The notes: generated from the sequence alone by a model not told the origin. A stretch of DNA of 64,000 nt from Megaustenia siamemsis (GCA_032433765.1 JAVIAB010000159.1:56923542-56987541); one strand, 5' to 3'. Counted from the first letter of the stretch, positions 46,490 to 58,340 are shown. Numbers and translations are program-made.

Positions 46490-46690
46490 GGGGAGAAAAT
46501 AATAGAGTCACTGTTACCTGCCACGCATGTCATAAGAGGCGACTAATGAGTTTTAAAATCGTTGCCTGTACAGTCGAGTAGGACGTCATAGTGGGGCCTT
46601 GTCAAATGGAATTTACCAACGCCTTTTAGGAAATGATAAGAGAAGTGGTGGAATAGATATGGATAATTAATGGCTGCATTGAAACTGGTT
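46490..46690 (+). mobile_element. Dispersed repeat fragment (same family as 26,940-27,205)
   Basis: AGAGTCACTGTTACCTGCCA and CGCATGTCATAAGAGGCGAC match the minus-strand copy near 27,140-27,170. Confidence 0.5.
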
Positions 46691-46705
46691 ACATGGATAC
46701 AAATG

Positions 46706-46806
46706 AATAGAATAGAGTAGAATAGAATAGAATAGAATAGAATAGAATAGAATAGAATAGAATAGAATAGAATAGAATAGAATAGAATAGAATAGAATAG
46801 AATAGT
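46706..46806. repeat. (AATAG)n pentanucleotide microsatellite, about 20 repeats
   Basis: Nearly pure AATAG. A shorter relative starts near 2,525 (AATAGAATAAAATAGAATAG). Confidence 0.95.
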
Positions 46807-47099
46807 TGAACTCACAAAGGCATCTGAAGCTGTGATCAGATCATGTTTTTACATGGTACTGGAAAGTGTTGCATGTCTATCACTTACATTACTCAAGATG
46901 ATCTAGTCATTTCATGACAAATTTCCCGCCACTTAACAGCTGATGACATATTATTTCCTACCGTTGATGAAATGTGTTGTTCCCCTTTGACATAATGTTA
47001 CAGAAGCAGTCTTTGGAGACATCAAATAAATAATAAGCCCCTTGAATATGTGCTGAAATTCACAAAACTCGGCTCTCCGGTCACAACACATTTTTCACT

Positions 47100-47345
47100 A
47101 AATTGAGATAAATATTAGAATTGGAAAAAAAACTTCAACATTTGGTAAACTTAAACATAGAGCAGGGAACAACATAAAAGTGATTGTTAACACTCGAGAC
47201 AGATTGTGTAGGCACTTTTCTATGTGGATCCGAAACGTGGATTACCTAAACATGATAGAAGAGATGATTATCCGGCTTATGTGTGCGCTGTCTTTAAATG
47301 ATAACAAATGGAAGAATAACATAATTAACTCTAGTGCACTGTAAG
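47100..47345 (+). mobile_element. LINE ORF2 fragment after the RT
   Basis: Contains a region reading CVGTFLCGSETWIT and later GLCVRCL in shifted frames. This corresponds to the LLYGSEAWTT...RCLR segment of the LINE at 24,180-25,245. Confidence 0.6.
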
Positions 47346-47499
47346 TGGTCAAACTCCACTTCATCATGGCAACACATGGAGTCAGCGATTAATATGATCG
47401 AGACACGTGGACAACAATAGTATCTGCAAATAATAATTGTATAGAGAATTCAGTGATGGAAAGAGACCATAGCGCAGACCAATACTAAGATTTAATTAT

Positions 47500-47915
47500 A
47501 TTTGCAAAGCTTCTCTGGGAGGGTTCTCTATCAACAAAATATAACTGAGAAATTCTGACGTCATAGTGTAGAGAGCAAACTTGACCACGTCCTCTTTGTT
47601 CAGATTAAGGCCACACTCAATGTTAGAGCTTCTAGCGAGCTTATCGGCTATTATATGGTCGTGTACACCGGCATGCCATGGACAGTATGCTTGGGTTAAC
47701 GAACTTACTCTAAGCCATTCAAGAACTGTATACAAAGGATACAGAACCACTCGTGTATACAACGGAGCGTTGAGGTGACGACACAGTTTTTGATAGATTC
47801 TCGTATTCCTGACCGGTAGCTCCGTAAACTCAGTTGCGACACTCCCTGCCGAGCTGAAAGCTTACTTTGGTTAGGCTCGTTTCTTCCGCTGTTACCTCTA
47901 CCCAATCCTTGTCAT
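47500..47915 (-). mobile_element. LINE relic with RNase H domain
   Basis: The minus frame around 47,700-47,600 reads SSLTQAYCPWHAGVHDHIIA DKLARSSN. This is the RNase H signature (C/V-P-x-H-A-G-V......ADkLA), with the usual GN.. lost. Upstream in element direction (near 47,760) VYTSGSVS is a decayed YTDGS. Many stops. It may belong to the same family as 18,600-19,330. Confidence 0.65.
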
Positions 47916-48039
47916 CCATAAATGTCATTCATATCTTATACTCTCCTTATAAGGAATGACCCACCTCGGCCATTCATGATTGTACGTCCAAGAGACTCAG
48001 TTACCGGGAGATATCACATGAATACTATCACTATGTGCA

Positions 48040-49098
48040 ATGTGTCTGTCTGTCTGCGATCTGGACTCAATCAGAGTAGGACTCCAGACTCTCGCACGAA
48101 GACAGCTGTCTGTTTAATCTTGTTAGATCCACTCCGATTGAATACCTGTTAAAAGGTTGCACTGTGTTCTGCGCCAGTGGCCCAGTGCATCCGATTTCAG
48201 CCAGCATTTTGTTTAGGTTTGCTTTCCTTATCCTTTGAATGTCCCCAATCTTCCTGCAAGGCAGCAGTTGATCTTTTCTGTAGGGGGATTCTGCCCTTAG
48301 ATGGTCGGCCTTCCCAGGTTTACGAGCACCATCTGCCCGAGTCACTAGAGGTGACTAACACAGACATGCAACTTGGAATATGAGGAAACTGCAACAAGAA
48401 ACTCCTTTCATGCACAGCCTCCAACTGTTCCCGCAGCCTTTCCCCATATACCGGTAAGTCACGTCCTCTTGAAATTGATGATCGTCGTAGCACTTGATGA
48501 TGTTAGCCATCGTTGATAACTCCAGTTCCGAACATAGGGACAAACAGTCAGTCGTCAAATTTTCACCGTTGCACATCAAACAGCAGACCGTAAGATTTGC
48601 GCACGGCCGGTCTAGGGAACCATTACGATGACGTAGCACACACCAATGAAGCCGAACAATTAATCTCGATACCTTCAGATTTCTGTGTGATTACTCAAGT
48701 GTAAGCAGCCTACGACGAATAAAACACGGATATCAAATTCCCCAAAAAGACAAATCTGCGGCTGACGAAGTAGCTTACATTAATGTGTAACATGGAAATA
48801 ACTTTCGTCAAAGAATTTCAACAACGGTCATGAACTCTAACAGCACCAATGTGACGTAAAGCGCAGATCAAGTCTAGACGGTGGAAGGTCTCACTCACAA
48901 CACTTGATTCGTCAAAAACAGACTGTCGTCGGCCTACGACCTTGCTTTATCAACACAGATGTATCAAGCATATCATCATTTTGACTTTAACGCAGAAAAG
49001 TGCAATGAAGATCCGAAATTAATCAGACCCTGGGTGCATTTTCTGCAGCGATCAAGAGGACGTGGACTGGATCCGCCATCTTGGAGGCGGAAGTCCGT
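48040..49098 (-). mobile_element. CAGA-tailed retroelement, about 1.06 kb (copy 1)
   Basis: Runs from GACTTCCGCCTCCAAGATGG at about 49,098 down to a (CAGA)n tail near 48,046. It is collinear with the copy at 54,121-55,206. Frames include one with CCLMCNGENLTTDC and one starting MTRADGARKPGKADHLRAES, separated by a stop. The flanks share a short imperfect duplication (TATGTGCAAT near 48,032 and TATATGCAAT near 49,103). It is too short for an autonomous LINE. It is probably a deletion derivative, since it keeps a 5' AAGATGGCGG-type motif and a 3' end shared with LINEs. Confidence 0.8.
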
Positions 49099-49315
49099 CA
49101 TATATATGCAATTTGACAAGAGTTTCACTGCCAACATACACAAGCGATGAAGAACTCAATTCGACTGTGTTCAATAAGCGTTCACTTTAGCGCATCTTCA
49201 CTGCGGTAGCACATGGCTAGTATTACTATATATATGTATATACATCAGTTGAAAGGATATAAAATACGAACTATTGTCGTATCAAAGAATTATTGAAATA
49301 TAATACGCGTGACGG

Positions 49316-49683
49316 GGTGTCCGGTTAGCGCAATCGATAGGCGGTTGGCTTACCACGGCAACAGCCGGGGTTCGTAATCCTGGCGAGGACACCTGGGTTT
49401 TACTAATTCCCTAAAAATTAGTAGGAGCCGCGATAGCTCAGTGGTTAGTGAACTGGACTACTACGGACAAGGGGTAGGGTTCGATCCCAACCGACGGCTC
49501 CGGGTTCACCCAGCCTTAAATGGGTACCGGATTTTTTCTGGGAAAGTAAAAGCAGCACGGGCGTAATACCGACCACATTACCCCAAAAATCATGTGCTGA
49601 AGGTCTGTAAAATATAGGGTCACTAACACCATATTTCCCTATACGCCACTTGGCGTGACGGGGGGTACTTTACTTACTTACTT
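49316..49683 (+). mobile_element. Composite (dimeric) tRNA-derived SINE with one target duplication
   Basis: The first part, 49,316-49,420, has its own tRNA-like head (GGTGTCCGGTTAGCGCAATC, box-B-like GGGGTTCGTAATCCTGG). The second part, from 49,423, is a full S1 SINE. The single 15-bp duplication TAATACGCGTGACGG at 49,301-49,315 and 49,684-49,698 encloses both, so they inserted as one unit. Confidence 0.9.
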
Positions 49684-50224
49684 TAATACGCGTGACGGCT
49701 TTCAAAATATTCACGAATAAATATAGCAAGTGTGATAGTGCAATATTTTAAAATTATTATTATACATTTACTAATGCAGAGTTATAATAGCTTAAAATCT
49801 ATGTAGTTTTTAATTCTCATACATTTACACGTAACTGTACAAGAGCTTCTAATTATTTTGAGTCAAAATAACAATTTAATATTTGACTTTTTTGAGGTGT
49901 GAATCTTCGGTTTTTAGTACCAGTCATGTATTTATATTCGATAATCAAATCGGTCGCATTCATCAAAAGCTCTGCATTTTTCAATATTTTATTATTAATT
50001 TACATGACGTGATGTATAGTTCTGAAGTTGAGAGAAATGTGTACAAAAGACTCCCCTTTTGGCTGTGCAAATGTAAAATGGAACATCTGAAAATTATTGT
50101 AACAACAAAAATAGAATATGTTAGAATATATTATGAATTTGAAACGATTATGTTAAATCATTTGACAAAAATGTTTTGTAAATCAGCAAAATATATTCAG
50201 CAAAATATAATCAGCAAAATAAAT

Positions 50225-50513
50225 TCCAGTGGATAAAGAAATACAGCGAAGACGATGGCGATGGATAGGACACACACTACGGAAACCAACTGAGAGTATT
50301 ACACAACAGGCCCTTTTTTGGAATCCCCAGGGGAAAAGACAAAGAGGAAGACCAAGGAATTCTTGGAGAAGACAGATTGAAGCAGAGATGAAGATGATGG
50401 GGAAGACATGGAATGATCTTAAAAGAATTGCAAAAAACAGAACGACTTGGAAAGTGTTTGTTGAAGACCTATGCTCCACTGGGAGCTAAAAGGTAGAAGA
50501 GAAGAAAATAAAT
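50225..50513 (+). mobile_element. 5'-truncated LINE, last 86 codons of ORF2, with target duplication
   Basis: An open tail reads RRRWRWIGHTLRKPTES, then WNPQGKRQRGRPRNSWRR, then KNRTTWKVFVEDLCSTGS and a stop. This is a classic LINE C-terminus. The 14-bp duplication TCAGCAAAATAAAT lies at 50,211-50,224 and 50,514-50,527. The frame is intact, so the insertion is young. A minus-strand relative is at 60,095-60,312. Confidence 0.93.
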
Positions 50514-50517
50514 TCAG

Positions 50518-50605
50518 CAAAATAAATGACATAAAGCTATGGATGTTGTGGAGAGAAACGATAATCTACGCCATAAGACGTGAACAATGTAATGATAACA
50601 TTAAA
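50518..50605 (+). mobile_element. RTE-like LINE tail fragment
   Basis: AAGCTATGGATGTTGTGGAG then AGAAACGATAATCTACGCC resembles the last 80 bp of the RTE-like family. The LINE at 50,225 appears to have inserted beside or within it. Confidence 0.5.
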
Positions 50606-50732
50606 AACGATTAAGCAAAGTGGAATATACCTGGTGTTTTTGTTTTTGTTTTTGTTTTACATATTTTCCCAAAGAGTGTTAGACTAGCACAATTTAAAAC
50701 CACATTATAGTAGCCCATAACAACACAACGTT

Positions 50733-52400
50733 GAGCCAACATCCATTTGCCCAAGCTGCCACAAGGCTCACCACTGTCACCAGTTCTATTTATCGTGTAC
50801 ACAATAACGATCACGGAACAACAGCTGGATGGGAGGGGAAGAACTATGACTTTTGCTGATGATATTCTGGTATATCGACAGGGAAGAGACAGAAGGGGCA
50901 TCCCTTCCACAATGCAAGACGAACTCGATCGCATTTCTTCCTGGTGTGGGGTATCAGGTGCCATGATTAATCCTAATAAAGCATCAGTTTCATGGTTCTC
51001 CCTTAACAATCATATCGTTCATACGACCACACCGGTAGTACGAATGGGAGCTGCTGAGGTGACCAGGGACAAGTTGATGACATACTTTGGAGTTAAGTTT
51101 GATCGCAGCCTGTGTTTTCGGGACCACGTCAACCATGTGATAACAAAATCCCGCAAAAGGATTAGCCGCCTTGAAGGACATGGCAGCTGCCAACATCGAG
51201 CAGAGGCTACTTACTCTTCTGTTCCAGGGATTAGTCCTCTCACCTATCGAATATGCCCTGGCAATTCTTACTGTCAGCTCGACTCAAATTGATAGGCTGG
51301 AGAAAATACAAATTGAAGCCATGCGCATTATCCTGGAATGTACGAGGGACACTCCCTGTGTAGCAATGAGGCATCTTCTTGACTTCCCAACCATGGATGA
51401 CAGAATTAAGATCTGGAGAGCACGAGCATACCTGAAGATTAGTACTGATACAGAGCATCCATTGCACCACGTGCTCAACACAGAGAAAGGTGAGAGGCTA
51501 AAAAGAGGCAAATCATGGATGGGCCGGGCAGAAGATGTCATCAAACAGGTCTGTGGGCTTATCAATATCAGCGTTGGTGAGGAGTGGATACCGGTGCCTA
51601 CGTCATTCAAGGGGACTTTCTCGTGTATTGCCACACTCGACAGGAAAAGTAGGGAACAGAACCCGGTCGTGGTTAATGCTGAGGTCAACGGTCTCATCTG
51701 CGATAACACCGATGAGAAAGATGCAGTCCTCTATACAGACTGGTCTGTAATACGACACCGAAGAAGTGCATGGGCATTTACAGCACGCTCGGCAGGCAGA
51801 ATAGTCAAGGAAGACAGTGGTGCACACGTCATGACCACAAGTAGCATGACGATGGAGGCGATGGCAGTGACCAAGGCATTCAAATGGTTAGAGTCACAAG
51901 ACCACACCCACGCATGTATACTGAGTGAGTCGATGAGCATGATTAAAAAAGGGGAGGCAGGCTCTGTACGCATGCAATGGGTAGAGTCATTGCAGAAATC
52001 CAAAATACGTAAGGTTACCTTTGTCTATGTCCCTGGACATGCGGGAGCACGGGGAAATGAAAGGGCGGACAGGTTGGCTAGCTGCGCTGTCGTTGAGGAC
52101 GGGCAACCAATGGATCGGGCGGACATCATCAATGCCCTCCGAGATGTGGGAAGAGCACAGGACTTCGACAAACACAGATCCACGTCACTTCTTCGGATGA
52201 TGGAAATGGGAGTTAAGTTGGGCACAGCCAGAAATGAGAAACTTGGTGGCCGTGTAAGAAGACTTATCAACCAACATAGAACTGGAGTCGTCAGTCGTTG
52301 GACACTGAGGGAATTGCTTAGGAGGGGATCTGAGCACCTATGGACATGTTCGGAGTGCAATGATGATGACCCGCAAATTACTCAATAACTCAATAACTCA
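50733..52400 (+). pseudogene. I-like LINE, RT C-terminal half plus RNase H (copy A)
   Basis: 5'-truncated retrotransposon ORF2. The RT active site is TFADDILVY (about 50,850). Next come the thumb/linker (50,950-51,600) and RNase H (about 51,725-52,100), with YTDWSV, E in TMEAMAV, CILSESMSM and VPGHAGARGNERADRLA. One frameshift near 51,165 separates a 181-codon from a 405-codon frame. Two RNase H motif changes are seen: TDGS is TDWS, and the usual SDS is SES (copy B has both normal). The 3' tail is repeated AATAACTC. The duplication (C)AACGTT at 50,726-50,732 and 52,399-52,405 defines the ends. Known: RNase H after RT is typical of the I superfamily. It lies antisense in the intron, next to the exon A6 donor. 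Confidence 0.9.
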
Positions 52401-52412
52401 ACGTTAATTTAC

Positions 52413-52534
52413 CTGTGTCTATTGTACACGAAGGTTCCATCAAATGAAATGTTCGCAGATAGTCACTTCGGTTGCTGTCAAGGAAGCAGTATTCTGGCGC
52501 GTACAACGCACAGTTGTATTCCCCCTGATTTAGC
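52413..52534 (-). CDS. Exon A6 of the module gene
   Basis: The acceptor is ATCTAG before 52534 and the donor GTAAAT after 52413. It has 1 + 120 + 1 nt. It encodes LNQGEYNCALYAPEYC, then N-R-S-D-Y, TFHLM and EPSC. All three A cysteines are present. It joins B5 through CAG (Gln) and B4 through GTG (Val). Its donor region is only about 7 bp from the insertion site of the LINE at 50,733-52,400, yet GTAAAT is intact. Confidence 0.87.
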
Positions 52535-52759
52535 CTAGATCACGGTAACAGATAAATGGAACCCAATGTGACTTTGTAAACTGGAAACGAGTGTAACATT
52601 ATGACTAGAAAAAAATGAACAGATATTGATTTTGAATTACATTGTGAAGCTTTTTTTTTTGTAGCAAACAGGCTAGATATGTGAATGAACTTGAACATAA
52701 CAATATTTAGATATTCTATATTAATATACATATACATAACATACCATATACATATATAT

Positions 52760-53235
52760 AAACAAGAAAAAGAGTTCTTAAATGTTACGTAGAGCCAGTC
52801 TTAACATACGGATGCGAATCATGGACGATAGGACAACAGACAAGAAAATCACTGGAGTCTGTAGAAATGTGGTTTTACAGAAGAATGTTGAGAATGCCTT
52901 GGACAGCTAAGAAGAGTAATGAAGAGGTTCTGAGAGAGGCCAAAGCAAAAAGAGAGCTAATTTCCAATGTTAGGAAGAGACAATCATCATTTTTTGGCCA
53001 TGTAATGAGAAGAGAACACTTGAATATATTGTAACAACTGGAAAAATTGAGGGACGAAGAGATAGAGGGAAGCAAAGAGAAAAAAATAACAGACAGCTTA
53101 AGAGAATGGCTCGGCAGAATGTCAACAACAGAAATGATAAATAGCTGCCGAGATCGAATGTTGTGGAGAGACATGATCACCTACGCCAGTAGGCCCGGTA
53201 CTTGATGATGATGATGATGATAATGATGATGATAT
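52760..53235 (+). mobile_element. RTE-like LINE 3' fragment, well preserved
   Basis: A nearly continuous frame reads RVLKCYVEPVLTYGCESWTI, then RRMLRMPWTAKKSNEEVL and RKRQSSFFGHVMRREHL, before a frameshift. It ends in about nine GAT repeats (53,205-53,233). Best reference copy for the family tail in this window. Confidence 0.93.
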
Positions 53236-53631
53236 ACGGCACTTAACACAAGTTACATTGCTTGGTAGTATTGAGTTTAATATTGAAGGGAAACATAAAC
53301 ACTCCATTTTCTCAATTTGTATTTTTGAGCAATGATAATATTAAACATCTATAATATATATAATCTTTAAACTGATGAGACGATTTTCAGTAAATTATTT
53401 TTATATTTAGATCATGTTAATTTTTAGGTGATTAGGCTTACGTTAGTTTTTTTTTATTCAATGCATTTGTTTTCTTAGTTTTGTTAGTTGGAATACTGTT
53501 TAGTCGCTTTATTTTATTTTTCTATGCCATTGATATAACTATTAACGAAATAGTTTAGCATTACTTAAATTGATAGGGATTGCATTCGAGTCTAGAAGTT
53601 CGTATTTTTTACTCAGCTTTGTTAAAGGGTA

Positions 53632-53891
53632 GGAAGCCGATATAGCTCAGTGGTTAGTGAACTGGACTACAAAGTACATGAGGTAGGGTTCGATCCTAAG
53701 CGATGGCTTCCGGGTTCACCCAGCTTTAATTTACCGGAGTTTATCTGGGAAAGTAAAGCGCAGGGGCGTAATACCGACCACATTACCCCAAACATCATGT
53801 GCGGAAGGTCTGTAAAATATAGCGTCACTAACACCATATTCCCTATACGCCACTTGGCGTGACGGGGGCACTTTACTTTTTTTTTTTTTAA
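53632..53891 (+). mobile_element. tRNA-derived SINE (family S1), with target duplication
   Basis: Starts AGGAAGCCGATATAGCTCAG, has box B GGGTTCGATCCTAAGC and ends GTGACGGGGGCACTTTACTT plus a T run. The 13-bp duplication TTGTTAAAGGGTA lies at 53,619-53,631 and 53,892-53,904. Confidence 0.95.
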
Positions 53892-54120
53892 TTGTTAAAG
53901 GGTAATTATATTATCTATATAGAAAAGATGTAATTTCATTGATAGCATGTATATCGATATGATTATATGTAGTCAGGAAATAATTCTGGTAATTGAAACA
54001 TGGGATCGACTATACAATTTCAAAATGATTTGTACTCTCTCTTCACTTTAGCCGATTTTAGCAGCCCGTCAGCCACAGACTTGTTCCTACGATCATTGGT
54101 TAGCGCACATTCTCCCATTA

Positions 54121-55206
54121 GACTTCCGTCTACAAGATGGCGGATCTAGTCCATGTCCTCTCGATCGCTGCAGAAAATGCACCCGGGGTCTGATTAATTT
54201 CGGATCTTCTTTGCACTTTTCTGCGTTAAAGTCAAAATGATGATATGCTTGATACATCTGTGTCGCTAAAGCGATGCTGTATGCCGACAACAGTCCGTTT
54301 TTGACGACTCAAGTGTTGTGAGTGACACCTTCCACCGTCTAGACTTGATCTGCGCTTTACGTCACATTGGTGCTGTTCATTACCGTTGATGGTATTCTTT
54401 GACGCAAGTTATGTCCATGTACACATTAATGTAAACTACTTCGTCAGCCGCAGTTTTGTCTCTTTGGGGAATTTGCTTCGTGTTTTGTTCGTTGTAGGCT
54501 GCTTACACTAGAGTAATCACACAGAAATCTAAATGGAACGAGATTATGTGTTGGGCAACATTGTTGTGTGCTACGTCATCGTAATGGTTCCCTAGACCGG
54601 CCGTGCGCAAATCTTACGGTCTGCTGTTTGATGTGCGACGGGGAAAATTTGTCGACTGACTGTGTGTCTATGTGTTAAGAATTGGAGTCATCAACGATGG
54701 CCTGACATCATCTAGTGCTACGACGATTATCATTTTCAAGAGGAGGTGACATACCGGCATATGGGGAAAGGCGGCGGGAACAATTGAAAGCTATGCATGA
54801 AAAGTGTTCCTTGTTGCAGTTTCCTCATATTAAAAGTCGCGTGTCTGTGTTAGTCACCTCTAGTGACTCGGGCAGACGGTGCTCGTAAACCTGGGAAGGC
54901 CGATTATCTAAGGGCAAAATCCCACTACAGAAAAGATCACCTGTTGCATTGCAGGAAGATTGGGGACAATCAAAGCCTAAGGAAAGCAAACCTGAATAAA
55001 ATGCTGGCTGAAATCGGATGCCCTGGGCCACTGGCGAAGAACACAGTGCAACGTTTTAGCGGGTGTTCAGTCGAAGTGGATACGGCAGACACTAACTGTA
55101 ATGTTCTGTCTGTTGGGGCGATCAACACGCTTAACCTGACAGCTGACTTCATGTAAGAGTCTGGGATCCTACTCTGACTGAGACCTGATCGCAGACAGAC
55201 AGACAG
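54121..55206 (+). mobile_element. CAGA-tailed retroelement, 1,086 bp (copy 2), with target duplication
   Basis: The 14-bp duplication ACATTCTCCCATTA at 54,107-54,120 and 55,207-55,220 gives exact ends. It starts GACTTCCGTCTACAAGATGG CGG, which resembles the YY1-type AAGATGGC motif of some LINE promoters, and ends in (CAGA)n. It contains a 97-codon frame (54,863-55,156) beginning MTRADGARKPGKADYLRAKS and a cysteine motif region read as VCCLMC-type in copy 1. No RT is present. It must therefore have been mobilised by another element. Collinear with 48,040-49,098; a fragment is at 62,898-63,087. Confidence 0.9.
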
Positions 55207-55287
55207 ACATTCTCCCATTAAAATTGTCTATTTATAGCTTATCATATTTGCCACATTAGTCGACATACCTTTACAACACATTAAAAC

Positions 55288-58200
55288 GGATCGTTACCAG
55301 TGGGGTAACGTCATAACCAACAAGCTGGGAGAAGACCTAGAGAACGCACTGCTGTAGGTTGATTTGGTGTGCTTGAATGATGGCAGGGCAACAAGAAAGG
55401 CCACTCGAACAGGGGACTCTGATAGTGTCATAGGCCTTGCACTGGTGTCTTCCACCTTCGCACCGGTTTGCAGGTTGAGTGCACTGGGGTTCCACTGAAG
55501 TGATCACTATCCATGTGTCCTCCTAATTTAGAAAAGCAGAAATAGAAGCCAGAAAAGAAAGTTCCACACATTTCAACACGAGAAAACAGACCAGGATGTC
55601 ATTAGCAAAATCAGACATAGGAAACAGAGCGCCCCTCGTAGGAGGCAGGAGAGATGGACGCAACCACCCTGGTGGAACGTAGAAGTCGAGGAAGCTTGGC
55701 GGAGCAAGAGACAAAAGGCCGAGACATGGCAGAAAGCCAGAAAGAATGGAAGGACACAACCTGAGATCTTGAAGCGTCTGAATGTAGAGGTCGACCAAAA
55801 AATGATGCACTTTAAACTATGTGCTAAGCAGGCTAAGGATGCCAAATGGGATGACTTCTGTAAAAAAGTGTGCTCAGAAAAATCGCTAACCACATTATGG
55901 CGTCTTCATCAGAGCACGAATGGTACAGCTTGACACTGAGGCATACCAGACTTTCAGAGCACAGGCCAGATATGGCACAAATCTGATGAGAGCAAAGGGA
56001 AGGCCCTGCGTGCCCGCTACATTGAGCAGACGGAGCAACGAAATGAGGCTGTAAGAATGAGGGTACGGGAATTGCTGTCAAAATTGTGTAAGGATGTAGT
56101 GCTGGAAGAAGATGTCACAATCACAGCCGATACCATTCGCACGACACTTAAAATGTCACACAACACTGCTCCTGGTCAAGATGGTGTTCGGTACGATGAC
56201 ATAGGCTATTTAGCCGACGACGACTTGAAAAAACTAGCCGATGAGTTTAATGCCAGCATTCGGAGTGGCCAGATTAAGGAGGAGTGGCTACACAGCTACT
56301 TACTACCGCTACCTAAGCCAAACATGGACCATTCTCAGATCAGTGCCTACAGAATCATCACAATGCAGAACACTGCGGGCAAGCTGCTGGAGAAAATAGT
56401 TGCCCCTGTCCTCACCTGTCACCTTGAACAGAAACGCGCCTTCCCACCCACACTCGGAGGTTATAGAAATAACAAAGAGACATGGCTCAATGCGGCAGTC
56501 TTTGCATATGACGTCTTCGAGGGCTTCCACAGACGAGAGGAGACATGTGCTGCTGCTATAGATCAGGAGGATGCATACACCATTGTAACATGTGAATATG
56601 CCATGCATATGATCCTCAAACTGTCGGTGCACCCCTTCCTCATTAGATAGATGGACGTGGCACTGTTTCAGAGGAAGGTGATACTTAGATGTGGAAGTTG
56701 GTCTTCCGAGCCAACATACATTTGTCCAGGGCTGCCACAAGCATCGTAATTGTCACCGTTCTATTTAACGTGTTCACAATAACGCTCACGGAACAACAGC
56801 TGGATGGGAGGGGAAGAACTATGACTTTTGCTGTGATGTTCTGGTATATCGATAGGGAAGAAACAGACGAAGAATCGCCTCTACAATGCAAGACGAACAC
56901 GATCACATTTCTTCCTGGTGTGGGGTTTCCTTTGCCTTGGTTAATCCTAATAAAACATCAGTTTCATGGTTCTCCTTTAACAATCATATTGTTAATACGA
57001 CCACACCGGTAGTACGAATGGGAGCTGATGAGGTGACCAGGGACAAGTTGATGACATACCTTGGAGTTAAGTTTGATCGCGGCCTGTGTTTTCGGGACCA
57101 TGTGATAACGAAATCCCGCAAAATATTAGCCGCCTTGAAGGTCATGGCAACTGCCAGCATCGAGCAGAGGCTACTTACTCTTCTGTTCCAGGGATTAGTC
57201 CTCGCACCATTCGAGTATGCCCTGGCAATTCTTACTGTACGACTCAAATTGATAGGCTGGAGAAAATACAAAATGAAGCCATGCGCATTATCTTGGGATG
57301 TACGAGGGACACTACCTGTGCAGCAATGAGGTATTTTCATGCCTTTCCAACCATGGATGATATAATCAAGATCTGGAGAGCACGAGCATACCTGAAGATT
57401 AGTACAGATAAAGAGCATCCATTGCACCACGTGCTCAACAGCGGGAAAGGTGCCAGGCAAAATAGGGGCAAATCATAGGTGGGCCGAGATGAAGATGTGA
57501 TCAAACAGGTCCGTGGGCTTACCAATATCAGCGTTGGAGAAGAGTGGATAATGGGGCCTACTTCATTAAAGGGGACTTTCTCGTGCATTGTCACACTCGA
57601 CAGGAAAAGTAGGGAACAGTACCCTGTCGTGAATAATGCTGAGGTCAATGGTGTCGTCTGTGATAACACCGATGAGAAATATGCAGTCATTTATACAGAC
57701 GGATCTGTAAGACCACCAAAGAAGTGCATAGGCATTTACAGCACGCTCGGCAGGCAGAATAGTCATGGAAGACAGTGATGATTACGTCATGACCACGAGT
57801 AGCATGACAATGGAGGTGATGACAGTGATCAAGGCATTCAAATGGTTAGAGTCACAAGACTACATCCACGCATGTATACTGAGTGATTCGATGAGCATGA
57901 TAAAAAAGTGGAGGCGGGCTCTGTACGCATGCAATGGGTAGAGTCGTTGCAGAAATCCAAAATACGTAAGGTCACCTTTGTCTATGTCCCTGGACATGCG
58001 GGAGTACGGGGAAATGACAGGTTGACTAGCTGCGCTGTCGTTGAGGACGGGCAACCGATGGATCGGGCGGACATCATCAATGCCATCCGAGATGTGAGAA
58101 GAGCACAGGACTTCGACAAATATAGATCCACGTCACTTCTTCGGATGATGGAAATGGTAGTTAAGATGGGCACAGCCAGAAATGAGAAACTTAGTGGCCG

Positions 58201-58340
58201 TGTAAGAAGATTTATCAACCAACATTGAACTGGAGTCGTCAGTCACTGGACACTGCGGGAATTGCTGAGGAGGGGATCTGAGCACCTATGGACATGTTCG
58301 GAGTGCAATGATGATGACCCGCAAATAACTCAATAACTCA
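55288..58340 (+). pseudogene. I-like LINE, partial EN + RT + RNase H (copy B)
   Basis: 5'-truncated inside the endonuclease. 55,290-55,500 reads DLVCLNDGRATR then LALVSSTFAP and SDHYPC, the EN C-terminus. 55,660-55,930 is the linker (WWNVEVEEAWRSKR, WRLHQSTNGTA). 56,057-56,650 is the RT N-terminal half, with NTAPGQDGVRYDDIG and LPKPNMDHSQISAYRII. 56,750-57,400 is the catalytic half in shifting frames. RNase H at 57,690-58,200 has YTDGSV, SDSMSM and VPGHAGVRGN. Several stops and frameshifts, including at the FADD site. The tail is AATAACTC repeats. The 8-bp duplication ATTAAAAC lies at 55,280-55,287 and 58,341-58,348. Same family as copy A. Confidence 0.92.

Larger units (their letters stand above)
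45633..52412. other. Intron between exons A6 and B4 (6,780 bp)
   Basis: It holds two satellites, LINE relics, a CAGA-tailed element, a dimeric SINE, and an I-like LINE that ends a few bases from the A6 donor. In 45,720-46,180, 46,807-47,095, 49,160-49,300 and 49,700-50,210 I see no gene. Confidence 0.7.

Noticed and set aside
46120..46581. Gly/Thr-rich and Asp-Tyr-Arg-rich repeat proteins on both strands
   Set aside because: All frames stay open because the 21-bp unit is divisible by three; no supporting gene structure.
49423..49500. Functional tRNA gene
   Set aside because: The tRNA-like head is the start of a SINE with a shared body and target duplication, and the cloverleaf is degenerate.
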